DNA of 8,895 bases from CAYJOG01 sp964371695 [NCBI: uncultured bacterium] (GTDB taxonomy: Bacteria; CAYJOG01), in contig CAYJOG010000084.1 in assembly GCA_964371695.1 (NCBI GenBank), positions 1-8,895 of the forward strand, given 5' to 3'. Below the pieces are notes generated by a model, which was not told where the DNA came from, ran no database searches, and worked only from the letters and a program-made list of their open reading frames with translations. Below, piece after piece: positions 1-6,560 of this stretch. The position numbers and the translations under genes were made by a program. Numbering within the stretch: the stretch's first letter is position 1; each line of letters begins with the position of its first letter.

Positions 1-327
1 GTGGCGTCCATGCTGGGGCTGATCATGCAGCGCAAGAGCGGCGGTGTGCGTTATTTCGTGGATGGGTATTACCTGGGCCTGACGCCGGGGGACAAGGAGC
101 TTTGGTATCAGAGCATTCTGGACCCCTCTCAGGAGGGTGTGGTTTTCCTGCGTCACGCGCCGGTGGTGAAGGATGGCCGCCTGCTGGTGGCCCTGGGTGA
201 CATCGCGCCCTATCTGGGGTTGAAACTGTCCTATGACAAATCCCGGCGGCACCTGGCCATCACGGTGGATCAGGTGATTTCCACCTTTAGTCCGGGGCCA
301 CGTTTTCAGGGTGTATTCGGTTATTGA
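1..327 (+). CDS. C-terminal part of a protein with a copper-amine-oxidase-N-like (stalk) domain, 5' partial
   Basis: The frame is open from the first base, which happens to be GTG, so the true start is probably outside the window. The visible 108 residues end with VVKDGRLLVALGDIAPYLGL and then LSYDKSRRHLAITV. This resembles the Cu_amine_oxidN1/stalk domain pattern (NGRTLVPLRAIAEALGAxVxWDxxTRTVTI), a small beta-alpha module usually found at the ends of secreted or cell-envelope proteins. No signal peptide or catalytic residues can be seen because the N-terminus is missing. The gene ends with TGA at 325-327, and I see no convincing terminator before the hairpin array that starts 60 nt later. 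The domain call rests on pattern memory alone; the protein's role cannot be deduced. Confidence 0.55.
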   Translation: MASMLGLIMQRKSGGVRYFVDGYYLGLTPGDKELWYQSILDPSQEGVVFLRHAPVVKDGRLLVALGDIAPYLGLKLSYDKSRRHLAITVDQVISTFSPGPRFQGVFGY

Positions 328-386
328 AGTTGCTGGCTCTGCGCCTCATGCCGCCTGTTAACATGACCGCATGAATCCTGGAACTT
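328..386. other. Short intergenic spacer with no recognisable signal
   Basis: These 59 bases lie between the stop codon of the first gene and the left edge of the hairpin array. I see no clear promoter, terminator or ORF here. Confidence 0.5.
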
Positions 387-391
387 ATCTC

Positions 392-508
392 AAAAATCCA
401 TCCGTGGATTTTTTCGGACGCCGGTTCCGGGGCTTTGCCCCGGCCCCAAGCGCGAAAATCTGTGGGTTTTCAACCCTACGATTTTCGGTGCAGGCCATCC
501 TGGCCTGC
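392..508. repeat. Four-hairpin module, copy 1
   Basis: Hairpin 1 is 392-400/405-413, a perfect 9-bp stem AAAAATCCA with loop TCCG. Hairpin 2 is 427-433/437-443, CCGGGGC with loop TTT. Hairpin 3 is 453-460/480-487, CGAAAATC, enclosing an inner GGGTT-TTC-AACCC hairpin (464-476). Hairpin 4 is 490-497/501-508, GCAGGCCA with loop TCC. The order and loops match copy 2 although most stem bases differ. Confidence 0.8.
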
Positions 509-529
509 CAGCAGCCATCTCAGAGCCTT

Positions 530-650
530 TTTATAAAGTCCGTCCTGGACTTTATAAACGCACCGCCAGCGGGGGCAAAGCCCCCTCGGCGGGCAAAAAC
601 CTCAGTGTTTTCAACACTTCGGCTTTTGGAGCGGGCCATCCATGGCCCGC
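530..650. repeat. Four-hairpin module, copy 2
   Basis: Hairpin 1 is 530-541/547-558, a perfect 12-bp stem TTTATAAAGTCC with loop GTCCT. Hairpin 2 is GGGGGC-AAA-GCCCCC (571-585), extended by CCGCC (563-567) pairing GGCGG (588-592). Hairpin 3 is 594-601/621-628 with one mismatch, enclosing AGTGTT-TTC-AACACT (604-618). Hairpin 4 is 631-638/643-650, GCGGGCCA with loop TCCA. Compared with copy 1 the stems have changed on both arms together, so pairing is kept. Hairpins 1 and 4 in both copies keep a TCC-containing loop, and both hairpins 3 keep the TTC apex. Confidence 0.8.
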
Positions 651-651
651 A

Positions 652-706
652 AGAGCCTGTTTCTGTTTCACCATGTTTCACATGGCGCAATTTGGAAACA
701 GGCTCT
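652..706. repeat. Large hairpin just upstream of the PLP-enzyme start codon
   Basis: AGAGCCTGTTTC (652-663) pairs perfectly with GAAACAGGCTCT (695-706), a 12-bp stem. The interior holds a second hairpin, CCATG (671-675) with CATGG (681-685). The structure ends 16 nt before the chosen ATG at 723, so if transcribed it would sit beside the ribosome binding site. No U-tract follows directly, so it is unlikely to be an intrinsic terminator. It may be the fifth element of the array rather than a dedicated regulator. Confidence 0.65.
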
Positions 707-707
707 C

Positions 708-712
708 AAGGG
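708..712 (+). promoter_or_regulatory. Ribosome binding site deciding the start at 723
   Basis: AAGGG lies 10 nt before ATG 723. An in-frame ATG at 642 is unlikely to be used because it sits inside a hairpin stem-loop (631-650) and would add 27 residues translated from repeat sequence, with no family resemblance. Confidence 0.5.
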
Positions 713-722
713 TATTTTTGAG

Positions 723-1784
<1,062 letters not shown>

Positions 1785-1787
1785 CCC

Positions 1788-2810
1788 ATGCGGCCCTTTC
1801 TCACAACCACCCGGATGGTGCTCATTCTGCTGATGATCCCGGCGTTTCTGTTGCTGGGCGCGCTGGGATTCATGGTGGTGGAAGGCTGGAGTTTTTCGGA
1901 CAGCCTTTACATGTCGCTGATCACCCTCAGCACACTGGGGTTTTCAGAGGTGCATCCACTCTCGCCCGCTGGCCGGGGCGTGGTGGCGGTGGTGGTGCTG
2001 CTGAGTTTGGCGGCCATGCCGATTATCACCGCCATGGTCACCACCTGGTTTTTTGAAAACACCTTTGTGTCACTGTTCAAGGAGCGTCGCATGAAACGGC
2101 AACTGGACCACCTGGAAAAACACGTCATCATCTGCGGCCTGGGGCGCATGGGGCTGGAACTGGCCCAGCGGCTTGAAACCGCCGGAAAAACCTTTGTGGC
2201 CATTGAGCAGGACGGCAACATTCTGGAAGACGTGCGTCAGCATCACCCCCACTGGCTGGTGCTGCACGGCGACGCCACCAGCATGGAGTTGCTCAAGGAC
2301 GCCCGTGTTGAAAAAGCCGAAACCCTGGTGGCTGCGCTTTCCAGCGACGCGGACAACCTCTATCTGCTGCTCAACGCCAAAGAGGTGGCCCCGCAGGCCC
2401 ATCTCATCGCCCGTGCGGAATCCTCTACCGGTGCGCGGCGGTTGAGCCAACTGGGGGTCAACCACATCGTCACGCCGGTGGAAATCGGCGCACGGCGCAT
2501 CAGCAATCTCATCCTTTCACCCCATCTGGTGGAGTTCATGGACAACATCGCCAGCACCCACGGCCAGTCGGTGCAGATATACACCTATCAGGTGACAGAG
2601 GGCGACCGCCTGTGCGGCAAAGCCCTCCACGCGCTGGAAATTCCGCACCGTTCGCAGATGCTGGTGGTGAGCATCGAGTCCACCGAAGGCGCCATGCGTT
2701 TTGGCCCGCAGGCCGACACCGTGCTCAAAAACGGCGACCGGCTTTTTCTCACCGGCCCTTCAGAGAACCTGCCGCTGTTTGAGTCGCTGGCACGGGGAGA
2801 AGGCGACTGA
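1788..2810 (+). CDS. Two-TM potassium channel with RCK (TrkA-N/TrkA-C) domain
   Basis: This 340-residue inner-membrane protein has the Kch/MthK-like layout: TM1 at about 10-31, a pore loop at about 38-55, TM2 at about 64-88, then a cytosolic RCK module. The Rossmann nucleotide motif is IICGLGRMG (GxGxxG at 117-122), with VAIEQD ending the second strand and a TrkA-C-like domain over roughly the last 85 residues (DRLCGKALHAL to RLFLTG). It would conduct K+ or a related cation, gated by a ligand bound to RCK. Oddly, the filter reads T-L-G-F-S (49-53) where K+ channels have T-V-G-Y/F-G, so the second glycine is serine. No strong Shine-Dalgarno precedes the ATG, which is 3 nt after the previous stop, consistent with translational coupling. 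The fold assignment is firm; ion selectivity is uncertain. Confidence 0.88.
   Translation: MRPFLTTTRMVLILLMIPAFLLLGALGFMVVEGWSFSDSLYMSLITLSTLGFSEVHPLSPAGRGVVAVVVLLSLAAMPIITAMVTTWFFENTFVSLFKERRMKRQLDHLEKHVIICGLGRMGLELAQRLETAGKTFVAIEQDGNILEDVRQHHPHWLVLHGDATSMELLKDARVEKAETLVAALSSDADNLYLLLNAKEVAPQAHLIARAESSTGARRLSQLGVNHIVTPVEIGARRISNLILSPHLVEFMDNIASTHGQSVQIYTYQVTEGDRLCGKALHALEIPHRSQMLVVSIESTEGAMRFGPQADTVLKNGDRLFLTGPSENLPLFESLARGEGD
2794..2803 (+). promoter_or_regulatory. Ribosome binding site for the MarC-family gene
   Basis: GGGGAGAAGG lies 8 nt before GTG 2812, within the end of the channel gene. It supports the GTG start over the longer in-frame extension from ATG 2701, which would overlap the channel gene by 110 nt and add residues with no membrane character. 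Confidence 0.65.
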
Positions 2811-2811
2811 C

Positions 2812-3471
2812 GTGACGCTGCTCGACGCTTTGGGGGATTTTTCGCGCGTGGCCCTGTCGCTGGTGGCCATTGTGAATCCTTTGGGGGCGGTGCCTTTTTT
2901 CATCACGCTCACGCGGGACAAAACGGCGGCGGACCAGTTGCGTCTGGCGCGGGTGGCGGGTCAGTCGGTGTTGCTGATTCTGGTGTTCGCCGCGCTTATC
3001 GGAGAAGGTGTGCTGGACTTTTTTCACGTGAGCCTGCCCGCCTTTAGGGTGGGCGGGGGCGTGTTGCTCATGCTCATGGCCATTGACATGATGCACGCCC
3101 GGCAAAGCGGCGCGGTGCAGACGCCCGAAGAAATACAGGAAGCCAAAAATTACAGCGAAGTGGCGGTGGTGCCGCTGAGCATTCCGCTGCTTTCCGGGCC
3201 GGGGGCCATCAGCGCGGCGATTCTTTACAGCCACGAGGCGCGGGTGGCGGCTCAAGGTGAGGTGGCGCTGCGCCTGGGGCTTTTGCTGGGGGCCGCCGCC
3301 GTCACGGCGCTCATCACCTGGGTGAGCCTGCGCCTCGCGGTGCCCATTGGCAAACGTCTGGGGCAGAGCGGCATCAACATTGTGGCGCGCCTGATGGGCC
3401 TGCTGCTGGCGGCCATTGCGGTGGAGTTTGTCACCGCCGGTCTGCTCAAATTGTTTCCGGGTTTGGGGTAG
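2812..3471 (+). CDS. MarC/NAAT family integral membrane protein (UPF0056)
   Basis: This 219-residue protein has about six hydrophobic segments and the signatures of the MarC family: SLVAIVNPLGAVPFFITLT near the N-terminus, FRVGGGVLLMLMAIDMM in the middle, and VVPLSIPLLSGPGAISAAI after the central loop. The NPxGxVPFF and PLxxPLLSGPGAI motifs form the family's internally repeated half-sites. The length is typical. MarC proteins were once linked to multiple antibiotic resistance, but that role is not supported; related proteins have been proposed to move amino acids, and the substrate is unknown. The GTG start has a good RBS and lies 1 nt after the channel's stop codon, so the three plus-strand genes probably form one operon. 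The gene converges on the transporter operon, with only 22 nt between stop codons and no obvious terminator. Confidence 0.85.
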   Translation: MTLLDALGDFSRVALSLVAIVNPLGAVPFFITLTRDKTAADQLRLARVAGQSVLLILVFAALIGEGVLDFFHVSLPAFRVGGGVLLMLMAIDMMHARQSGAVQTPEEIQEAKNYSEVAVVPLSIPLLSGPGAISAAILYSHEARVAAQGEVALRLGLLLGAAAVTALITWVSLRLAVPIGKRLGQSGINIVARLMGLLLAAIAVEFVTAGLLKLFPGLG

Positions 3472-3493
3472 TTTTTGCCATTGACGCAGTGCC

Positions 3494-4249
3494 TTATTTC
3501 AACAGGCCATAACGCCGGGCCAGCTTTTTTTGCAGGGGGGAATACACGGCGGCCTCCAGGGCGATGCCCACCACCAGAATCAGCACAATGACCGACAACA
3601 CGCGGGACATGTCGTTGAGGTCGCGGCCCATCTGCAACTCATTGCCCAAACCCGGTGTGCTGAACAGCAGCTCCGCCGCCATCAGGGAGCGCCACGCCAG
3701 ACTCCACGCCTGACGGTAACCACTCACAATGCCCACCAGCGCTGCGGGCAGCAGCACGTCGGTGGCCATGTGCAGGCCCCGCGCCCCCAGGTTGTGGCCC
3801 GCCCTGAGCAGTAGGGGCGGCACCTGACGGATGGCGTCGGCCACGCCCAGCGTGGCGGCCCCCAGCGCGCCCATGAACACCACAAACAGAATGGCCGTGT
3901 CGCCAAAACCAAACCACAACAACGACAGCGGCAGCCAGCAGATGCTGGGCATGGACCCCATGCCCGTCACCAGCACGCCAAAGGTGTTTTCAATCACCGG
4001 CAGGCGGGCGATGCCCACCCCCAGCGCGGTGCCCACCACAAGCGCAATGCCGTAACCCGCCAGCAGGCGCTTGAGGCTCAGCAGCACCGCCAGGGGATAG
4101 GACCCCTCCATGAAACCGTCCCGAAAGGTGAGCGAGATGTCCCTGAGGGGCGGAAACAGATAGGGGGGCAGGCTGCCAAAGCGGGCCACGGCCTCCCACA
4201 CCAGGGCCAGCAGCAGAAAAAACACAGCGGCCTGAGCGGCTTTTTTCAT
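3494..4249 (-). CDS. ABC importer permease, nitrate/sulfonate/taurine class
   Basis: This 251-residue inner-membrane subunit has about six membrane spans beginning with AVFFLLLALVWEAVARFG. SLPPYLFPPLRDI near the N-terminus is the typical 'LPxxxFPPP' region of SsuC/TauC-like permeases. The coupling (EAA-type) loop is seen in HNLGARGLHMATDVLLPAAL and the following G-I-V-S-G-Y-R-Q-A-W, and FSTPGLGNELQMGRDLND near the end is also usual for the class. It forms the pore for the substrate delivered by the binding protein encoded two genes upstream. Its ATG overlaps the ATPase stop codon by one base (TGATG), with a strong AGGAGG 6 nt before, so translation is coupled and efficient. The exact substrate cannot be read from this subunit. 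Confidence 0.88.
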   Translation of the reverse strand: MKKAAQAAVFFLLLALVWEAVARFGSLPPYLFPPLRDISLTFRDGFMEGSYPLAVLLSLKRLLAGYGIALVVGTALGVGIARLPVIENTFGVLVTGMGSMPSICWLPLSLLWFGFGDTAILFVVFMGALGAATLGVADAIRQVPPLLLRAGHNLGARGLHMATDVLLPAALVGIVSGYRQAWSLAWRSLMAAELLFSTPGLGNELQMGRDLNDMSRVLSVIVLILVVGIALEAAVYSPLQKKLARRYGLLK

Positions 4250-5331
4250 CAGGGGCCTCCTGCGGCGCGCACCGCCTGGGCCGGAAAGGCGCGGGGCGTG
4301 TTGGCGGCCCTGGTGAGTTCGGGCAGCACCTGATGGGTCCAGTGGTCGCTTTCGTCGGTGCCGTTGGGGCGTGGGGCGTTGCGGCCCAGGTCAAACGAAG
4401 CCTGCAAGCCGCCGCCGGGGCGCATCACGAGAATCCTGTCGGCCAGCCACACCGCCTCGCGCACGTCGTGGGTGATGAACACCACGGCTTTTTCGGTCTG
4501 GCGGGTGAGGTTCAGCAGGTCGTCATAAAGCGCCTGTTTGGTGAGGGCATCCAGGGCGGCAAAAGGCTCATCCATCAGCAGCAGTTCCGGATCCAACACC
4601 AGGGCGCGGGCCAGGGCCACCCGCTGGCGCATGCCGCCGGAAAGATGATGAATGGGGTGATTCTCAAAGCCCGACAGCCCCACGCGGCCCAGGAAGTCCT
4701 GGGCCAGCTCCAGCCGCGCCCGTTTGCTGATAGGGTGATAACGCAGGCCAAAGGCCACGTTGTCGATGGCCGAGAGCCAGGGGAAAAGCCCCAGTTCCTG
4801 AAACAGCATGACGGTGTGGGGCAGGGGGCCGCCGCCGGGACCACAGAGGGTGCCCGCGTCGGGTTTTTCAAAACCGGCGATGAGGTTGAGCAGGGTGCTT
4901 TTGCCGCAGCCGCTTGGCCCCAGCAGCACCAGAAACTCACCCTTTTTCAGGTCCAGGGAAAAATCGTTGAGCGCCGTGTGGGTGGCGCCGCCAAAAACAA
5001 AATGTTTGCTCAGGTTTTGCAGCCGCAATACGGGTGTTTCCGGGTCGTCGGCCTTCACGCGCCTGAGCACCAGTTTCCATTCCTCTTTGGGATGCTGAAC
5101 ATGAGACTGAAGCTCCACCGTCAGGCCGTGCCGCTCGGCGAAAAAAGGCACGGTTTCTTCCACCACCGGCAGGTGATCGGTGAGCACCACCATCACGCCG
5201 CCTTCTTGCATGGCCTCGGTGGCTTTTTTCACCCGCACCAGACTGGTGGGGCACACCTCGCCGCGAATGTCCAGAATCTGGGCGTTGGGGTCAAAGGGCG
5301 TGGGGGCGGCAGACTTGTAAAAAGGCTTCAT
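4249..5331 (-). CDS. Fusion of a TusA-like sulfur-carrier domain with an ABC importer ATPase
   Basis: This 360-residue protein joins two domains. Residues about 17-92 resemble TusA/SirA: ILDIRGEVCPTSLVRVKKA, then EGGVMVVLTDH, ending WKLVLRRV. The sulfur-accepting cysteine is kept (Cys27), but the CPxP motif reads CPTS. Residues about 100-320 form an SsuB/TauB-like ATPase: Walker A GPSGCGKST (138-146), Q-loop FQELGLFPW (177-185), signature LSGGMRQR (230-237), Walker B LLLMDEP (250-256), D-loop ALD (259-261) and switch histidine His288 in ITHD. All catalytic residues are present. The start has an AAGGA 7 nt upstream, and its ATG overlaps the previous stop (ATGA). Ordinary family ATPases are about 250-270 residues and lack the first domain. 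I infer that the TusA domain links uptake of a sulfur compound to cytosolic sulfur relay or senses sulfur state. Confidence 0.88.
   Translation of the reverse strand: MKPFYKSAAPTPFDPNAQILDIRGEVCPTSLVRVKKATEAMQEGGVMVVLTDHLPVVEETVPFFAERHGLTVELQSHVQHPKEEWKLVLRRVKADDPETPVLRLQNLSKHFVFGGATHTALNDFSLDLKKGEFLVLLGPSGCGKSTLLNLIAGFEKPDAGTLCGPGGGPLPHTVMLFQELGLFPWLSAIDNVAFGLRYHPISKRARLELAQDFLGRVGLSGFENHPIHHLSGGMRQRVALARALVLDPELLLMDEPFAALDALTKQALYDDLLNLTRQTEKAVVFITHDVREAVWLADRILVMRPGGGLQASFDLGRNAPRPNGTDESDHWTHQVLPELTRAANTPRAFPAQAVRAAGGP
4256..4261 (-). promoter_or_regulatory. Strong Shine-Dalgarno of the permease gene
   Basis: AGGAGG on the minus strand lies 6 nt before ATG 4249. It contrasts with the absence of any such site before the first gene of the operon. 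Confidence 0.7.
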
Positions 5332-6380
5332 GGCGTTTTCCTTTTCTGACCGGTGATGTTTTTTTGTGTTTTTTGTGTCACGGCGTTCAGCCAGCGCAGA
5401 TCAAAGATGCCTTTCAGGGGATAAGGATGTCGGCCCAGAAACCCCAGCGCTGCAGCATCAGCAGCGTTTCTTGTCACGGCGGCGGCCATGGGTTGAAAGG
5501 TGAAAGAGAGCCTTTTCCATGCGCTGTTGAATATCTCGGCAGAGAGTGGTTTTCCGGTGTCCAGGGCCAGTTGCCGGTTGGTGCGTTGTTGGGCCGCCTG
5601 GGGGTGGGTTTTGATCCAGCGGATGGTGCGGACATGGGTGCTCACCAGCGTCCGGGTGCTGCGGGGGCGGCGGCGGATGAACTCCTGCGTGGCCACCAGA
5701 AGCGTGGTGGGATACACCCCGCCGGACCAGTGGGCGGATTCCTCAAACAGCACCTTGCCCCCGGCCTGTTGCGTGAGGCGGCTCACCCAGGGTTCCACCA
5801 CCCAGGCGCCGTCCAGATATTTTGTGCCGAAGGCGGCCATCATGTCGGGGCCTTCCAGCGTGCGCACCATCAGGTTGGGCAGGTAGCCCTGTTTTTTGAG
5901 CCACAGGCGCAGGGCCACGTCCTGTGTGTTGCCGGTTTGCACGCTGGCGAAACGTTTGTTTTTCAAATCCTCTTTTCGGGCGCGGGCCAAGTGGGGTTGC
6001 ACCACCATGGCCGCGCCGCCGGCGCAGGCCCCGGCCAGAATATGGATGGCCTTGCCCCGGCTGCGGACCCAGGCATTGATGGCGGGGCTGGGGCCCACAT
6101 AGGCCACGTCCACGGCGCGGGCAAACAGGGCCTCCACAATGGCCGGGCCGCCGCTGAAGACTTTCCATTCCACCGGGACATTGCCCAGGGCTTTTTCAAA
6201 AGCCCGTTGCTGCTGGGCCACCAGGGCGGGGGCGTGGGTGAGCGTGGCCAGACGGGCGATGCGGATGGGGGCTGGTTTGGCCTGGGCCGCAGCGGGCCGG
6301 GGCAGGAAAAGCGCCGCGAAAATCAGCCACACCGGCAGGTGGCGGCTGAAAAAGTAAATATCGGATTTGGTCGGTTTCAT
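5328..6380 (-). CDS. Periplasmic substrate-binding protein, SsuA/TauA-like (NMT1 family)
   Basis: This 350-residue precursor has a Sec signal peptide: basic N-region (K2, K5, R13), hydrophobic VWLIFAALFL (17-26) and a probable cleavage after AAA at 30-32. The mature part begins IRIARLATLTHAPALVAQQ, the usual first strand and helix of SsuA/TauA-type binding proteins. VDVAYVGPSPAINAW, ASVQTGNTQDVALRLWLKKQGY, and WVVEPWVSRL later on are typical of the two-lobed fold. It would capture a small oxyanion or organosulfur compound in the periplasm and hand it to the permease. It heads the three-gene operon and overlaps the ATPase gene by 4 nt. Unlike the two genes after it, no Shine-Dalgarno precedes its ATG; only T- and A-rich sequence is present. 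This fits control by the leader upstream. Substrate class is inferred from family plus the TusA fusion. Confidence 0.82.
   Translation of the reverse strand: MKPTKSDIYFFSRHLPVWLIFAALFLPRPAAAQAKPAPIRIARLATLTHAPALVAQQQRAFEKALGNVPVEWKVFSGGPAIVEALFARAVDVAYVGPSPAINAWVRSRGKAIHILAGACAGGAAMVVQPHLARARKEDLKNKRFASVQTGNTQDVALRLWLKKQGYLPNLMVRTLEGPDMMAAFGTKYLDGAWVVEPWVSRLTQQAGGKVLFEESAHWSGGVYPTTLLVATQEFIRRRPRSTRTLVSTHVRTIRWIKTHPQAAQQRTNRQLALDTGKPLSAEIFNSAWKRLSFTFQPMAAAVTRNAADAAALGFLGRHPYPLKGIFDLRWLNAVTQKTQKNITGQKRKTP
5339..5343 (-). promoter_or_regulatory. Ribosome binding site of the TusA-ATPase fusion gene
   Basis: AAGGA on the minus strand is 7 nt before ATG 5331, inside the end of the binding-protein gene. 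It supports this start, which includes the whole TusA-like domain. Confidence 0.6.
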
Positions 6381-6397
6381 TTTTTTGCAATGGAAAA

Positions 6398-6454
6398 ACG
6401 CACCAAAAGGCTCCCCTCTGGCGGCTCCCCTGACTCTTGTTGGCGCTGGTGCGT
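6398..6454 (-). terminator. Candidate attenuator/terminator stem with U-tract before the binding-protein gene
   Basis: On the minus strand ACGCACCA (6454-6447) can pair perfectly with TGGTGCGT (6405-6398), and the 3' arm runs directly into T's (6398-6394, then CC). The loop is long (41 nt), weaker than a classical intrinsic terminator. The 5' arm overlaps the right part and loop of the competing hairpin at 6439-6467, so the two structures exclude one another. Such mutually exclusive pairing is the hallmark of transcription attenuation. Whether it really terminates is inference. Confidence 0.4.
6409..6431 (-). repeat. Direct repeat AGGGGAGCC x2 in the leader
   Basis: Minus-strand AGGGGAGCC occurs at 6431-6423 and 6417-6409, 14 nt apart. 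Each copy can pair with GGCTTCCC (6479-6472) inside the short upstream ORF (one G-U pair). The repeats are SD-like but lie about 30 nt before the binding-protein ATG, too far for direct use. Confidence 0.5.
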
Positions 6455-6467
6455 ATCAGCGCGCAAC
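6439..6467 (-). promoter_or_regulatory. Competing leader hairpin overlapping the upstream ORF stop codon
   Basis: On the minus strand GTTG-C-GCGCTG (6467-6457) pairs with CAGCGC-CAAC (6448-6439): ten base pairs with one bulged C and an 8-nt loop. The UGA of the short ORF (6458-6456) starts in its 5' arm, so a ribosome reaching the stop would melt it, while a ribosome held at the Cys codons (6509-6489) would leave it free to form. When formed it removes the 5' arm of the U-tract hairpin. This is the expected shape of an antiterminator, although the geometry at the stop codon is not textbook. Confidence 0.5.
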
Positions 6468-6524
6468 CACCGGGAAGCCCCGTTGGGCGCAACAGGCGTT
6501 GCAACAACAGGTCACCGGCATCAT
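6456..6524 (-). CDS. Polycysteine leader peptide (22 codons), probable cysteine-sensing uORF
   Basis: This short ORF begins ATG ATG CCG GTG ACC and then TGT TGT TGC AAC GCC TGT TGC, so the peptide starts MMPVTCCCNACC. Five of codons 6-12 are cysteine, far above the usual cysteine content of bacterial proteins. It ends with UGA 75 nt before the binding-protein ATG. No Shine-Dalgarno precedes it (CAATGCCCCC), but the promoter upstream would start the transcript at or near its ATG, so it could be translated leaderless. Leaderless polycysteine ORFs in mycobacteria are known cysteine-responsive attenuators of sulfur genes; here the gene downstream is a putative sulfur-compound importer with a TusA domain. 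I infer that ribosome stalling at Cys codons during cysteine shortage raises importer expression. The codons are seen; function is inferred. Confidence 0.7.
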   Translation of the reverse strand: MMPVTCCCNACCAQRGFPVVAR

Positions 6525-6530
6525 GGGGGC

Positions 6531-6560
6531 ATTGTGAGTGCCGCTGGCGGGGATTGTCAA
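6531..6560 (-). promoter_or_regulatory. Sigma-70-type promoter of the leader and transporter operon
   Basis: Minus-strand TTGACA (6560-6555) is a perfect -35 box, followed after 18 nt by CACAAT (6536-6531), a 4/6 match to the -10 box. A start 7 nt after the -10 box falls exactly on the A of the polycysteine ORF's first ATG (6524). The -35 box touches the end of the MITE-like element at 6561. Confidence 0.55.

Noticed and set aside
371-721. A 116-codon open frame over the hairpin array
   Set aside because: It runs through inverted repeats and its protein is internally repetitive only because the DNA modules are (two FSTLR blocks). It has no RBS and no family resemblance.
642-722. Upstream in-frame ATG extending the PLP enzyme by 27 residues
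   Set aside because: The ATG is inside a hairpin stem-loop and the extension is translated repeat; ATG 723 has AAGGG and gives the normal family length.
2701-2811. Upstream in-frame ATG extending the MarC protein by 37 residues
   Set aside because: It would overlap the channel gene by 110 nt, and the GTG at 2812 has a good ribosome binding site and begins just before the first membrane segment.
4333-5349. Long plus-strand open frame opposite the ABC ATPase
   Set aside because: It lies antisense to a gene with every ATPase motif and has a His/Gln/Gly-rich composition typical of antisense shadows in GC-rich DNA.
6381-6530. A known riboswitch class (TPP, cobalamin, SAM or SAH) in the leader
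   Set aside because: I could not match the conserved cores of these riboswitches; the Cys-codon ORF explains the region better.
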